A DNA stretch of 5,862 nucleotides from Bryobacterales bacterium (GCA_020853155.1 JADYZL010000528.1:1-5862), one strand, 5' to 3'. Numbered from the stretch's first letter, positions 1-5,851 are shown. Numbers and translations: made by a program. Notes: generated by a model from the sequence alone, not told the origin.

Positions 1-281
1 CCGATGGAAAGCGCGACGGCAAAAAGCGCGGCGGGCAGGGGTTTCAGTTCTCCGGTCACCAACGGGCGGAGGCGAGTCCGTTTCATCCGGGCGTCGTACT
101 TATACTCCATCCATTGATTGAGCGCCGCGGTTCCCGATGCGATCAGCCCCGTGCCCAGAATCGTGTGCAGCAGAGTGAGCCAGCTCCAGGAGCCATTGAC
201 CCCAAAGTAATAGCCGATCGCCGTGCTCATCAGGATGAGCCAGGTGATTCTGGGCTTGGTAAGTGCAATATAGGGCCGCAT
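1..281 (-). CDS. ctaB: Heme O synthase (protoheme IX farnesyltransferase), N-terminal part
   Basis: UbiA-family integral-membrane prenyltransferase that attaches a farnesyl group to heme B to give heme O, the substrate of the neighbouring CtaA. Only the first 93 codons are present; the gene runs off the left edge (the family is usually near 290 residues). The protein opens MRPYIALTKPRITWL, the standard family start, followed by a first membrane segment (about 12-28). The prenyl-diphosphate/Mg binding region is at 55-74: N55, E59 and D63 give an NxxxExxxD form of the Asp-rich motif, followed by MKRTRLRPL. The ATG at 281 lies 12 bases after the ctaA stop, and a weak GAGAG about 9 bases upstream overlaps that stop, so translation is probably coupled to ctaA. 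UbiA relatives such as MenA are unlikely, given the MKRT..RPL signature and the ctaA neighbour. Confidence 0.93.
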   Translation of the reverse strand, partial: MRPYIALTKPRITWLILMSTAIGYYFGVNGSWSWLTLLHTILGTGLIASGTAALNQWMEYKYDARMKRTRLRPLVTGELKPLPAALFAVALSI

Positions 282-293
282 GGTAGATCGCTC

Positions 294-1193
294 TCAGTTC
301 AGCTCTGTCTCCAACGTCGATGCGGATCCCGCTTGCTGCCGGTCTCTTGCAGCCAGTGGTGCTTCGGGACGCACGTATTTCCGAATTTCAATCGCCATCC
401 AAACCGTGGCCGCGAGAGTGAATGAGCCGAGCACAACGTGGCCCACGGTGAAGAGCACCAGCCAGGAAGCGGGGGCGTTCGCGGCATCGGGAGAAGCCGC
501 TTGTACGCGATAGAACAATGCGATCAAGCCTAGCACGATCTGCGCGAGGGTGAACCAGACCACCGTGAACGCTACCCTCTTCAGCGGACGATGGGTTGGG
601 TACGTCGTGGCCACGAGAATCGCCAGAAACGCCAGCGCTCCCGCGGTGAGAAACGCCAGGGACAGGTGTGGAATGACGCCCATGATTCCGTGACGATACG
701 CGGAACCAAGCAATATCTGCGCCACAACAAATACGGAGGGCCACCATGCAATCGAGCGCAACGATGGTTGAAGTTCGTCCTCTACCTGCTCCACTTCCTG
801 AGCGAAGCTTCGCGAGGAGACAAAAAACAGAATCGCGGCCAGCGTCAGCAATGCGTGCGTCAGCATCGCCTGCAACACGCTGACGGAGGGCATCACGCCC
901 TTTCGCGCTAAACTCATCCCAATTCCGGCCTGGGCCGCCACGATCAACACAACGGGAACGGACAGCCGCTTCAGCCAGGACCATCGCCTTGCGCGCCAGC
1001 ACGCGGCAAGCACCAGAATGGAGAGAAGCGCCACCACGCCGGCCAGCACCCGGTGCAGCACCTGTCCGCCCTCCGCCCAGCCCGGCACCGGTAAGCCTGT
1101 GCTCGCGCTTACCATGAACCCGCTTACGACAAGAAGGAGCAGGGTCGAAAACGCCAGCAGAGCGGACAAGCGATGAATGGAACGGGTTTGCAT
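294..1193 (-). CDS. ctaA: Heme A synthase family protein (CtaA/COX15)
   Basis: Polytopic membrane protein of 299 residues that would oxidise the C8 methyl of heme O to a formyl group, giving heme A for cytochrome oxidase. About eight hydrophobic segments form two four-helix halves, as in the family. All four expected heme-ligand histidines are present: H47 (VLHRVLAG), H113 (LTHALLTLA), H176 (GVIPHLSLA) and H252 (VGHVVLG). In Bacillus CtaA a catalytic Glu sits three residues before the first His; here that position is Gln44. The first outer loop is short, and the Cys pair of some CtaA proteins is absent. The C-terminal tail (272-299) is polar. The ATG at 1193 is chosen because it leaves the usual roughly 10 residues before helix 1 and no in-frame start lies just upstream; no good Shine-Dalgarno is visible. 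ctaB follows 12 bases downstream. A variant CtaA-like role cannot be excluded. Confidence 0.88.
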   Translation of the reverse strand: MQTRSIHRLSALLAFSTLLLLVVSGFMVSASTGLPVPGWAEGGQVLHRVLAGVVALLSILVLAACWRARRWSWLKRLSVPVVLIVAAQAGIGMSLARKGVMPSVSVLQAMLTHALLTLAAILFFVSSRSFAQEVEQVEDELQPSLRSIAWWPSVFVVAQILLGSAYRHGIMGVIPHLSLAFLTAGALAFLAILVATTYPTHRPLKRVAFTVVWFTLAQIVLGLIALFYRVQAASPDAANAPASWLVLFTVGHVVLGSFTLAATVWMAIEIRKYVRPEAPLAARDRQQAGSASTLETELN

Positions 1194-1209
1194 GCAATCG
1201 GATTCAAAA

Positions 1210-1224
1210 TGGCGTGAAGCGCCA
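1210..1224 (-). other. Small hairpin in the ctaA leader
   Basis: TGGCG (1210-1214) and CGCCA (1220-1224) form a perfect 5-base-pair stem around a 5-base loop, ending 16 bases before the ctaA ATG. No Shine-Dalgarno lies between the hairpin and the start. It may affect ribosome loading, or it may be chance in GC-rich DNA. Confidence 0.3.
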
Positions 1225-1370
1225 CGGTCCCAGGGCGATCCGGCCCCGGGTTCGCCTACTGTGGGATAGATTCAAATTCTTGCCTAAGTGTTGCAATTTT
1301 CTGTGAAACCGTAATTTTGCACGAATTTGGCCGCTCTCCGGCGAAACACATGCCCCTTTCTTTCGTCCCT

Positions 1371-1401
1371 CGCGCGTTCCCGCGCGCCCGGGAGAGTCCC
1401 G
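1371..1401 (+). other. Two tandem hairpins in the mqnD leader
   Basis: CGCGCG (1371-1376), loop TTCC and CGCGCG (1381-1386) form one perfect hairpin. CGGGA (1389-1393), loop GAG and TCCCG (1397-1401) form the next, two bases later. Neither has a following T-run, so they do not look like intrinsic terminators. If transcription starts in the AT-rich core before about 1330, both lie in the mqnD leader RNA. Confidence 0.4.
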
Positions 1402-1434
1402 CGCCGTTTCCTTCAATCGGCGTCTGCTAAGCTT

Positions 1435-1448
1435 GAGGAGGAAACTCC
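1435..1448 (+). promoter_or_regulatory. Distant mqnD Shine-Dalgarno folded in a GAAA tetraloop hairpin
   Basis: AGGAGG at 1436-1441 is the only strong ribosome-binding sequence before mqnD, but it ends 20 bases before the ATG at 1462, well beyond usual spacing. Part of it, GGAG (1437-1440), can pair with CTCC (1445-1448) across a GAAA loop, the stable GNRA type. A weaker GGA at 1454-1456, five bases before the ATG, may be the site actually used. No in-frame start codon lies nearer the strong site. Confidence 0.4.
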
Positions 1449-1461
1449 CCCCTGGAATCGT

Positions 1462-2310
1462 ATGAGTACTCATTCTCCCGTCCAAGAAATCGTCTGCGCA
1501 CACTCGCCGGATTCGGATGATGCGTTTATGTTTTACGCCTTGGCGACCCGTAAGATCCGGTCGCAGATCGCCACGTTCCGGCACGTCCTCTCGGACATCC
1601 AAACACTGAATCAGAAGGCGCTTGAAGGGGAATACGAACTCTCCGCAATCTCATATCATGCGTACCCGTATGTGGCGGATAAGTATCAGATTCTGGCCAG
1701 CGGTTCGAGCGTGGGGGATAATTACGGGCCCATCCTGGCCTCTCTCCGTCACGTTCCCGCAGGAGAAATCAAAGGCAAGCGGATTGCCGTTCCGGGCAAG
1801 CTCACCACGGCGTACCTCGCGCTTCGGCTCTACGAACCGGATTTCGAAGAAGTCGTGATGCCGTTTGACCAGATTCTGGAGGCCGTGGCGACCAAGAGCG
1901 TGGATTTTGGGCTGGTGATCCACGAGGGGCAACTCACTTACGGGAATCTCGGCCTGCAGAACGTGCTCGATCTCGGCAAATGGTGGCGTGCAAAGTACGA
2001 TCTGCCGCTGCCTCTTGGAGCCAATGTCTTGCGCCGGGACCTCTCCCCGGAGATCAAGAATGAGTGCGCGCGGCTGATGCGCGAGAGCATCCAGTATGCG
2101 CTCGACCATCGGGAAGAGGCGCTCAACTACGCCATGCAGTTCGCCCGTGACACGGAGCCGTCCCTGGCGGACAAGTTCGTCGGGATGTACGTGAACCATC
2201 ACACGGCGGATTGTGGAGAGGATGTCCCCAAAGCCGCCCAGTTGATTCTGGATCTCGGCTATGAAGCAGGTATTCTGCCTCACAAAGTGGAGCTCGATAT
2301 CCTTCGCTAG
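1462..2310 (+). CDS. mqnD: 1,4-dihydroxy-6-naphthoate synthase, futalosine menaquinone pathway
   Basis: Cytosolic enzyme of 282 residues that converts cyclic dehypoxanthine futalosine to 1,4-dihydroxy-6-naphthoate, a menaquinone precursor. It has the periplasmic-binding-protein-like fold of the MqnA/MqnD family. Family signatures run in order: SPDSDDAFMFYAL (15-27), HVLSDIQTLN (41-50), SAISYHAYPY (61-70), GSSVGDNYGP (81-90), VPGKLTTAYLAL (110-121), IHEGQLTYGNLGL (153-165), LPLPLGANVLRRDL (181-194) and KFVGMYVNHHT (238-248). H154 in IHEGQ corresponds to the proposed catalytic His of the Thermus enzyme. The length matches the family. The ATG at 1462 leaves 14 residues before SPD, as in relatives; the frame stays open back to 1327, but that 45-residue extension looks like leader sequence. 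It stands alone here: no mqnA, mqnB or mqnC is in the window, which is common because these genes are often scattered. MqnA is less likely because the IHEGQLTY and PLPLG motifs are MqnD-type. Confidence 0.95.
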   Translation: MSTHSPVQEIVCAHSPDSDDAFMFYALATRKIRSQIATFRHVLSDIQTLNQKALEGEYELSAISYHAYPYVADKYQILASGSSVGDNYGPILASLRHVPAGEIKGKRIAVPGKLTTAYLALRLYEPDFEEVVMPFDQILEAVATKSVDFGLVIHEGQLTYGNLGLQNVLDLGKWWRAKYDLPLPLGANVLRRDLSPEIKNECARLMRESIQYALDHREEALNYAMQFARDTEPSLADKFVGMYVNHHTADCGEDVPKAAQLILDLGYEAGILPHKVELDILR

Positions 2311-2340
2311 CAAGGGATGGACGTACCGCCGGTCTAGCGA
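2304..2340. terminator. Inverted repeat over both convergent stop codons
   Basis: TCGCTAG (2304-2310) and CTAGCGA (2334-2340) are perfect 7-base inverted arms separated by 23 bases. Each arm contains the TAG stop of one gene: mqnD ends in the left arm and the mutarotase-like gene in the right. The symmetry means either transcript could fold it, but the loop is large and no T-run follows, so it is a poor classical terminator. It is the only candidate 3' structure in the gap. Confidence 0.25.
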
Positions 2341-3377
2341 GCGGGGGGCTGATCCATCGGGCCGCACCAAGCTTCATAAGCCACGGTGACGCTTTGCCGC
2401 GCGGGAATCCAGCGGGTCGTCGGCGTTCCGAACAGCGGCCCGCGCTCCAGCATCGCCCTTCGACTTTCGGGGAAGGGGGAGACGCCGAATTCCAGTCCTC
2501 GCGTGATGGTCTTCCCGTTCCACGGCGCCTGCTGACGGGCGCGATTCTCTTCCCAGATTCCGAGCCACGGGAAGTCCTTGGGATCCCAGCGATAGCCGCA
2601 ACCGATCCGCAGATCCGGGTGCCAGGCGGCGAACCAGGCCGGTGCTTCCGACGCTCCCACCAGATGCGCCGAATAGGCCGCCGACACTTCGAGATTCGGG
2701 TAGACCTGCATGTCCCGCGTGCCGCCTTCGAGATCGGGCACGTTGGGCCAATCGAACTCCGCGCCAATCCGCATATAGCCTTTGCCCCCGGTGAAATCGG
2801 ATTCCACCACCTTGGATCGCGTCGCGTTCGAGCGGAAGACGGTCTTGCCGGGTTCCACGAAGGGAGGCCCCAGCGTGACGTGTTGCGTCCAGCCCACGGC
2901 GCGATCCGCGGCGTTCAAATTCGTGACCGTTTCCGTGATGGTTACGGCGTGCGACCCGGCCGGCAGATGCAGGCGCCGCTCAAATGCGAGTTGCGCCACC
3001 GGGAGCGTTGCGCTCGCAACCAGGGTGTCCTCCGTCTCCTTAAAGCCATAAACCGCGACCGGGGCTTCCCCATGCACCACCTGTCCCGCGGCAGCCTCGC
3101 TCTCCGTGGGAGGGCCAAACCGGTCCAGGCAGAGGTTGTGGCCGAGAATTCCGGCGAGCAAGCGGCTCTCTGCATCGTTACCGTAAATGGCAGCATGGCT
3201 CGCGGGGTCATAAGCCGAGGGTTCGATGGTTGGCCAAGGCGGCGTCCAAAGCGGATTTACCCCCGAGGCTTTGTCGATGAGCGCGGCGAGGTGCCCGCCT
3301 TCCACCGTGACGATCACTCGCAGAAACTCGTTCTCGAGAGCATAGGCGCGACGATTCAAATATCGGACTTCCGGCAT
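2334..3377 (-). CDS. Galactose-mutarotase-fold (aldose 1-epimerase-like) protein, substrate unknown
   Basis: Predicted soluble protein of 347 residues with no signal peptide. It resembles the beta-sandwich mutarotase superfamily. Supporting motifs are an N-terminal EVRYLNRRAYALENEFLRV strand pair (3-21), GGHLAALIDKASGVNPLWTP (27-46), TETVTNLN (148-155) followed by WTQHVTLGPPF (163-173), and near the C-terminus RGLEFGVSPFPE (293-304). By analogy with GalM, H166 would be the sugar-ring His and E296 the catalytic-base Glu; H102 is another candidate His. The classical HPYFN motif is absent, so this is not ordinary GalM; a carbohydrate-binding or epimerase role on an unusual sugar is possible. The ATG at 3377 is preferred over an open extension to 3542, whose 55 residues are basic and unlike the fold and which would cover a good promoter. 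The stop lies 23 bases from that of mqnD, tail to tail. Confidence 0.75.
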   Translation of the reverse strand: MPEVRYLNRRAYALENEFLRVIVTVEGGHLAALIDKASGVNPLWTPPWPTIEPSAYDPASHAAIYGNDAESRLLAGILGHNLCLDRFGPPTESEAAAGQVVHGEAPVAVYGFKETEDTLVASATLPVAQLAFERRLHLPAGSHAVTITETVTNLNAADRAVGWTQHVTLGPPFVEPGKTVFRSNATRSKVVESDFTGGKGYMRIGAEFDWPNVPDLEGGTRDMQVYPNLEVSAAYSAHLVGASEAPAWFAAWHPDLRIGCGYRWDPKDFPWLGIWEENRARQQAPWNGKTITRGLEFGVSPFPESRRAMLERGPLFGTPTTRWIPARQSVTVAYEAWCGPMDQPPAR

Positions 3378-3383
3378 AGGGAC

Positions 3384-3413
3384 GTTATATCGTATCGGAT
3401 GCCGCTTCGCCAA
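3384..3413 (-). promoter_or_regulatory. Promoter for the mutarotase-like gene, apparently leaderless
   Basis: On the minus strand TTGGCG (3413-3408) and TATAAC (3389-3384) match sigma70 -35 and -10 boxes at 4/6 and 5/6, with an 18-base spacer. Six bases separate the -10 from the ATG at 3377, so the usual +1 falls on the A of the start codon. No Shine-Dalgarno precedes that ATG, which fits a leaderless mRNA. Confidence 0.5.
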
Positions 3414-3510
3414 TACGTTCAGGCGGCAGCGCGAATGCCGTGAGAGGAAGCATCCTTGCCGGTGCTTTGACGCCTTCGCAACGGGAATGTTCGATTTTGT
3501 CGCTTTCGAC

Positions 3511-3538
3511 TTGCAATCGGAGTACTCGGTTATATGAT
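3511..3538 (+). promoter_or_regulatory. Promoter for the M48-like gene
   Basis: TTGCAA (3511-3516) and TATGAT (3533-3538) match -35 at 4/6 and -10 at 5/6, with a 16-base spacer. Transcription would begin near 3545 and give a leader of about 39 bases, holding the hairpin and Shine-Dalgarno at 3556-3574. It is divergent from the mutarotase promoter about 100 bases away. Confidence 0.5.
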
Positions 3539-3555
3539 GCAAGTGTCTGCGATTC

Positions 3556-3574
3556 CCGCGCCGAGGGGGCGCGG
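3556..3574 (+). promoter_or_regulatory. GC hairpin carrying the Shine-Dalgarno in its loop
   Basis: CCGCGCC (3556-3562) and GGCGCGG (3568-3574) are perfect complements, giving a 7-base-pair all-GC stem. The loop, 3563-3567, is GAGGG, the ribosome-binding sequence for the ATG at 3584. With the loop exposed, ribosomes could dock on a structured leader; the stem itself ends nine bases before the start. No T-run follows, so it is not a terminator. Confidence 0.55.
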
Positions 3575-3583
3575 CTCTGACCC

Positions 3584-5089
3584 ATGTCGACGCGGCTATC
3601 TAGACTGTTGGTTGAAGTGCGGCTATACCTCTGCCTGCTGGGCGGCATGCTTGTGCTCCATCCATGGCTACCCGTTGTCGCGGTGGGTTGCCTTCTCGCC
3701 CTGTTGGTAGCAGCCGCGATGGGCATCGCCTACGCGGGTTCCATCGCCGGAGCGATTCTCGTTCTGATTGCAAGCGCGCCTCTTTGGCTTGCCCGCTCGG
3801 ATTACAAGTCTTCTTATCCCCCGATTGCCGAGGCGGATGAGGAAGCGCTCGATCTGTATCCACGGTTGAAGGATATCGCCAGCCAGACCGCGGTGGACTT
3901 AGGTAGAACACCGCCCAGCCGCGTTCTTTTCCGGCTTAGCCCCATCTTTCGTCACTGGGGCGCGCCGGAAGATCCGGATGATCGTGCGCTAGGCAGCCGT
4001 ACCCTTCGCGTGGATATTTCGCGAGCGGCTGTGTGTTCGAATTTTGAGCTTCGCTGCGATCTCGCGAAAGCCATTCTCCAACCCAGGATGCCGGGCTGGC
4101 TTGCGAATCGCGTGCTCGCTCAAATCGACTTGCTGGCTGATTGGTTCAACCGCGGAGCCTCGGGATTCGGCGCGGCAAGGCGTTTGTTCTGGGCCAGTCA
4201 ATTGCGGGAGATTGAGTTGGACGCCCTGCGTACCTGGCGGTTATTCGCAGAAATGGAGACAGACCGCGTGCTGGCGACCCTCTTCGGCAAACGCTGCGTC
4301 GCCTCCTGGATTGAAAAGAGCTGGTTTGCGGAGTGGGTTTTCCCCGTATATCAGCAAATCTGGCTGGAGCCCGCCTGGCAGCGAGGCTATCTGCCCCCCA
4401 CCATGGCGGGTTTCCGCCGCCTCCATGAGGAAACCGGGGCGGAGTGGTTGATGGATACCGACGCGGACCGCCCGGTGAATCTGGAATCCAAATATGAACT
4501 CGGCGAAATTGCCCGCTGGCAACCGCACCGGATGCGGCTGCTGGCGCTGGATGCGGCCGAGGAAGTCACTGCCACCGTTTGGGATTCCCGCCCTGCCGCT
4601 CTCCTGTTCGACGATGGGGGCGCGGAAGAGAAGGTCATTCGCCGCACGATGGCCTTTGGAATGACGCCGCGCAATGAAGAGCCGCTTGCCCGTATCTCCT
4701 GGGAAGATTACCCCGGCGTAGTCATCCTCGCTGAGATTGACGACATGCTGCATGAGGGCGCGGAACTCTTCGCCGGCCGCACGCTGAGGGATCTCCCCGG
4801 TATCGTGCAGGAGGCGAGCCACCTCGTCTACGAAGAGGTGCACATGCCCTTTCTCCCGCCACAGTTCGAGAACCGTCTTGCCTCCATGCCGAATTCCCTC
4901 TCCGGATTCCTGATCAAGAACCTGCTGGCGCGCAGTTGGGACATGCGATTCGACCTTGCGAAGGGGGTGACGCTCTCCCAATCGGATTCCGGCAAGCTTA
5001 TTGATCCGAACGATCTCGTCCATGGCCTCGCCGACGGGTCGTTGGCGGTGGAGGATTTCGAGAGGTTGGTGGACCTCCCTCCGGAATAA
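3584..5089 (+). CDS. Membrane-anchored M48-like protein lacking the HEXXH zinc site
   Basis: 501 residues. The N-terminus has two or three closely packed hydrophobic segments (about 13-25, 28-48, 50-70) and then a soluble region. Residues about 112-285 follow the layout of M48 zinc peptidases (HtpX/Ste24-like): SRVLFRLSP, then LRVDIS, then NFELRCDLAKAIL (153-165) where active members have ELRAVLAHELGH, then FAEMETDRVLATLFG (221-235) matching the ExxxAD-type third-ligand helix (E223, D227), then an aromatic-rich stretch and GYLPP (268-272). The HEXXH position reads AKAIL (161-165), and no HEXXH occurs anywhere, so zinc proteolysis is unlikely; a binding, scaffold or regulatory role is inferred. 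About 210 residues after 285 match nothing I recognise. The frame is intact, so this is not a decayed pseudogene. The ATG at 3584 is supported by GAGGG upstream. The M48 assignment rests on motif reading alone. Confidence 0.6.
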   Translation: MSTRLSRLLVEVRLYLCLLGGMLVLHPWLPVVAVGCLLALLVAAAMGIAYAGSIAGAILVLIASAPLWLARSDYKSSYPPIAEADEEALDLYPRLKDIASQTAVDLGRTPPSRVLFRLSPIFRHWGAPEDPDDRALGSRTLRVDISRAAVCSNFELRCDLAKAILQPRMPGWLANRVLAQIDLLADWFNRGASGFGAARRLFWASQLREIELDALRTWRLFAEMETDRVLATLFGKRCVASWIEKSWFAEWVFPVYQQIWLEPAWQRGYLPPTMAGFRRLHEETGAEWLMDTDADRPVNLESKYELGEIARWQPHRMRLLALDAAEEVTATVWDSRPAALLFDDGGAEEKVIRRTMAFGMTPRNEEPLARISWEDYPGVVILAEIDDMLHEGAELFAGRTLRDLPGIVQEASHLVYEEVHMPFLPPQFENRLASMPNSLSGFLIKNLLARSWDMRFDLAKGVTLSQSDSGKLIDPNDLVHGLADGSLAVEDFERLVDLPPE

Positions 5090-5242
5090 AGCAGGTTCGG
5101 GTTGCTAACGGTAGTGTTCGCATGCCCGTGCCGCTTCAGAGATCTCATGAGGGTATCCGCGGATGCAGGCCGTGACGCCGCGCCGCTTTCGCCGAGGCTG
5201 CTTAGATGCCCCGTGCGCCATCGCAACCTGCACCATCACGAA
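5090..5242. other. Convergent gap with no gene seen
   Basis: These 153 bases separate the stops of the M48-like gene and pyrE. Short frames crossing it show no family resemblance or plausible start signals. It contains a perfect 10-base palindrome, ATCCGCGGAT (5155-5164). I see no GC stem with a T-run, so no intrinsic terminator for either gene. Confidence 0.5.
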
Positions 5243-5845
5243 CTAAACGCGTGGCGCCTCCCCCCTCGACCCCGGCTTTACTACGGGCAAACCCTTGTCG
5301 CACAAGGGACAAAACTCCGGCGGGTAGCATTCGACCGCCAATTCCCAGAGCGCCACGCGCGGGGCTCCCACGTCCGCCTTTCCGCCGCTACGGTCCACGA
5401 TGGATCCGGCCGCTAGAGCCACGGCGCCCGCCGCTTCCACCACTTCCACCACCTCGCGCGTGCTGCCCCCGGTGGTGATCACGTCTTCCACCACGTAGAC
5501 TTTCTGGCCGGGCTGTAACGAAAAACCGCGGCGCAAGGTCATTACTCTATTCGCGTCTCTCTCCGTGAAGAGGAACGGCACGCCCAAGGCGCGCGCGACC
5601 TCATGGCCGATCACCACGCCACCCAAGGCCGGGGATATCACGAGATCGGGGCGCGTTTTCGCGGTTTGTTCGAGGACGGCCGCGAGGGCCTGTCCCAACC
5701 GCTCCGCGCGTGCCGGATCCGCTAAGACCAGGGCACATTGCAGGTAGTTCGGGCTGTGCAAGCCGCTGGTGAGCGAAAAATGTCCGCTCAAGTAGGCTCC
5801 GGCTTGCTCAAATAGAGATTGAACGTCTTGAGGAGTGATTGGCAC
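5243..5845 (-). CDS. pyrE: Orotate phosphoribosyltransferase
   Basis: Cytosolic enzyme of 200 residues that joins orotate and PRPP to give OMP and pyrophosphate, the fifth step of de novo UMP synthesis. Signatures are GHFSLTSGLHSPNYLQCA (21-38); the type I phosphoribosyltransferase fold with ISPALGGVVIGHEVARALG (70-88); FTERDANRVMTLRRGF (93-108) at the flexible loop; the PRPP-binding motif VYVVEDVITTGGSTREV (116-132) with acidic pair E120-D121; and the C-terminal FCPLCDKGLPVVKPGSR (178-194), typical of one bacterial PyrE subgroup. The length is normal. The start is GTG at 5845: it gives the expected N-terminus and no ATG lies suitably near. No Shine-Dalgarno precedes it; a -10-like box six bases upstream suggests a leaderless mRNA. 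No other pyr genes are in the window. Confidence 0.95.
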   Translation of the reverse strand: MPITPQDVQSLFEQAGAYLSGHFSLTSGLHSPNYLQCALVLADPARAERLGQALAAVLEQTAKTRPDLVISPALGGVVIGHEVARALGVPFLFTERDANRVMTLRRGFSLQPGQKVYVVEDVITTGGSTREVVEVVEAAGAVALAAGSIVDRSGGKADVGAPRVALWELAVECYPPEFCPLCDKGLPVVKPGSRGEAPRV

Positions 5846-5851
5846 GTGGCT

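Larger units (their letters stand above)
1194..1461. promoter_or_regulatory. Divergent ctaA / mqnD control region
   Basis: This 268-base gap lies between two diverging genes and must hold both promoters. An AT-rich core at about 1262-1330 stands out from the GC-rich surroundings. It contains TTGCAA (1291-1296), which reads the same on both strands and could be a -35 element either way, but no convincing -10 lies at the right distance. TGCAA (1292-1296) and TTGCA (1317-1321) form an inverted repeat with a 20-base gap, possibly an operator. GATTCAAA occurs at 1201-1208 and again at 1269-1276. Several small hairpins lie on the mqnD side. Open frames across the region show no family resemblance and are not called as genes. 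Confidence 0.6.

Noticed and set aside
388..1197. Minus-strand 269-codon frame overlapping ctaA
   Set aside because: Shifted frame of ctaA, Arg/Ser/Gly-rich with no membrane segments; ctaA in the other frame is clear.
1327..1461. 45-residue N-terminal extension of MqnD
   Set aside because: Not seen in the family, Arg/Ser-rich, and the sequence contains hairpins and a Shine-Dalgarno expected of a leader.
1651..2370. Minus-strand 239-codon frame antisense to mqnD
   Set aside because: MqnD on the plus strand matches its family end to end; the antisense frame has no motifs.
2394..3443. Plus-strand open frame of 349 codons antisense to the mutarotase-like gene
   Set aside because: Arg/Gly/Pro-rich translation with no family motifs; a codon-bias shadow of the minus-strand gene, which shows coherent fold motifs.
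3378..3542. 55-residue N-terminal extension of the mutarotase-like protein
   Set aside because: Basic, no fold features, and it would bury a good -35/-10 pair.
4241..5023. Minus-strand open frame of 260 codons antisense to the M48-like gene
   Set aside because: No recognisable motifs or start signal; the plus-strand frame has a promoter, ribosome site, membrane segments and M48-like layout.
5062..5077. GAGGT/ACCTC hairpin as a terminator for the M48-like gene
   Set aside because: Lies inside the coding region before the stop, only 5 base pairs, with no T-run after it.
5155..5164. Palindrome ATCCGCGGAT as an operator
   Set aside because: Single copy between two 3' ends, where no promoter is expected; ten-base palindromes arise by chance in GC-rich DNA.
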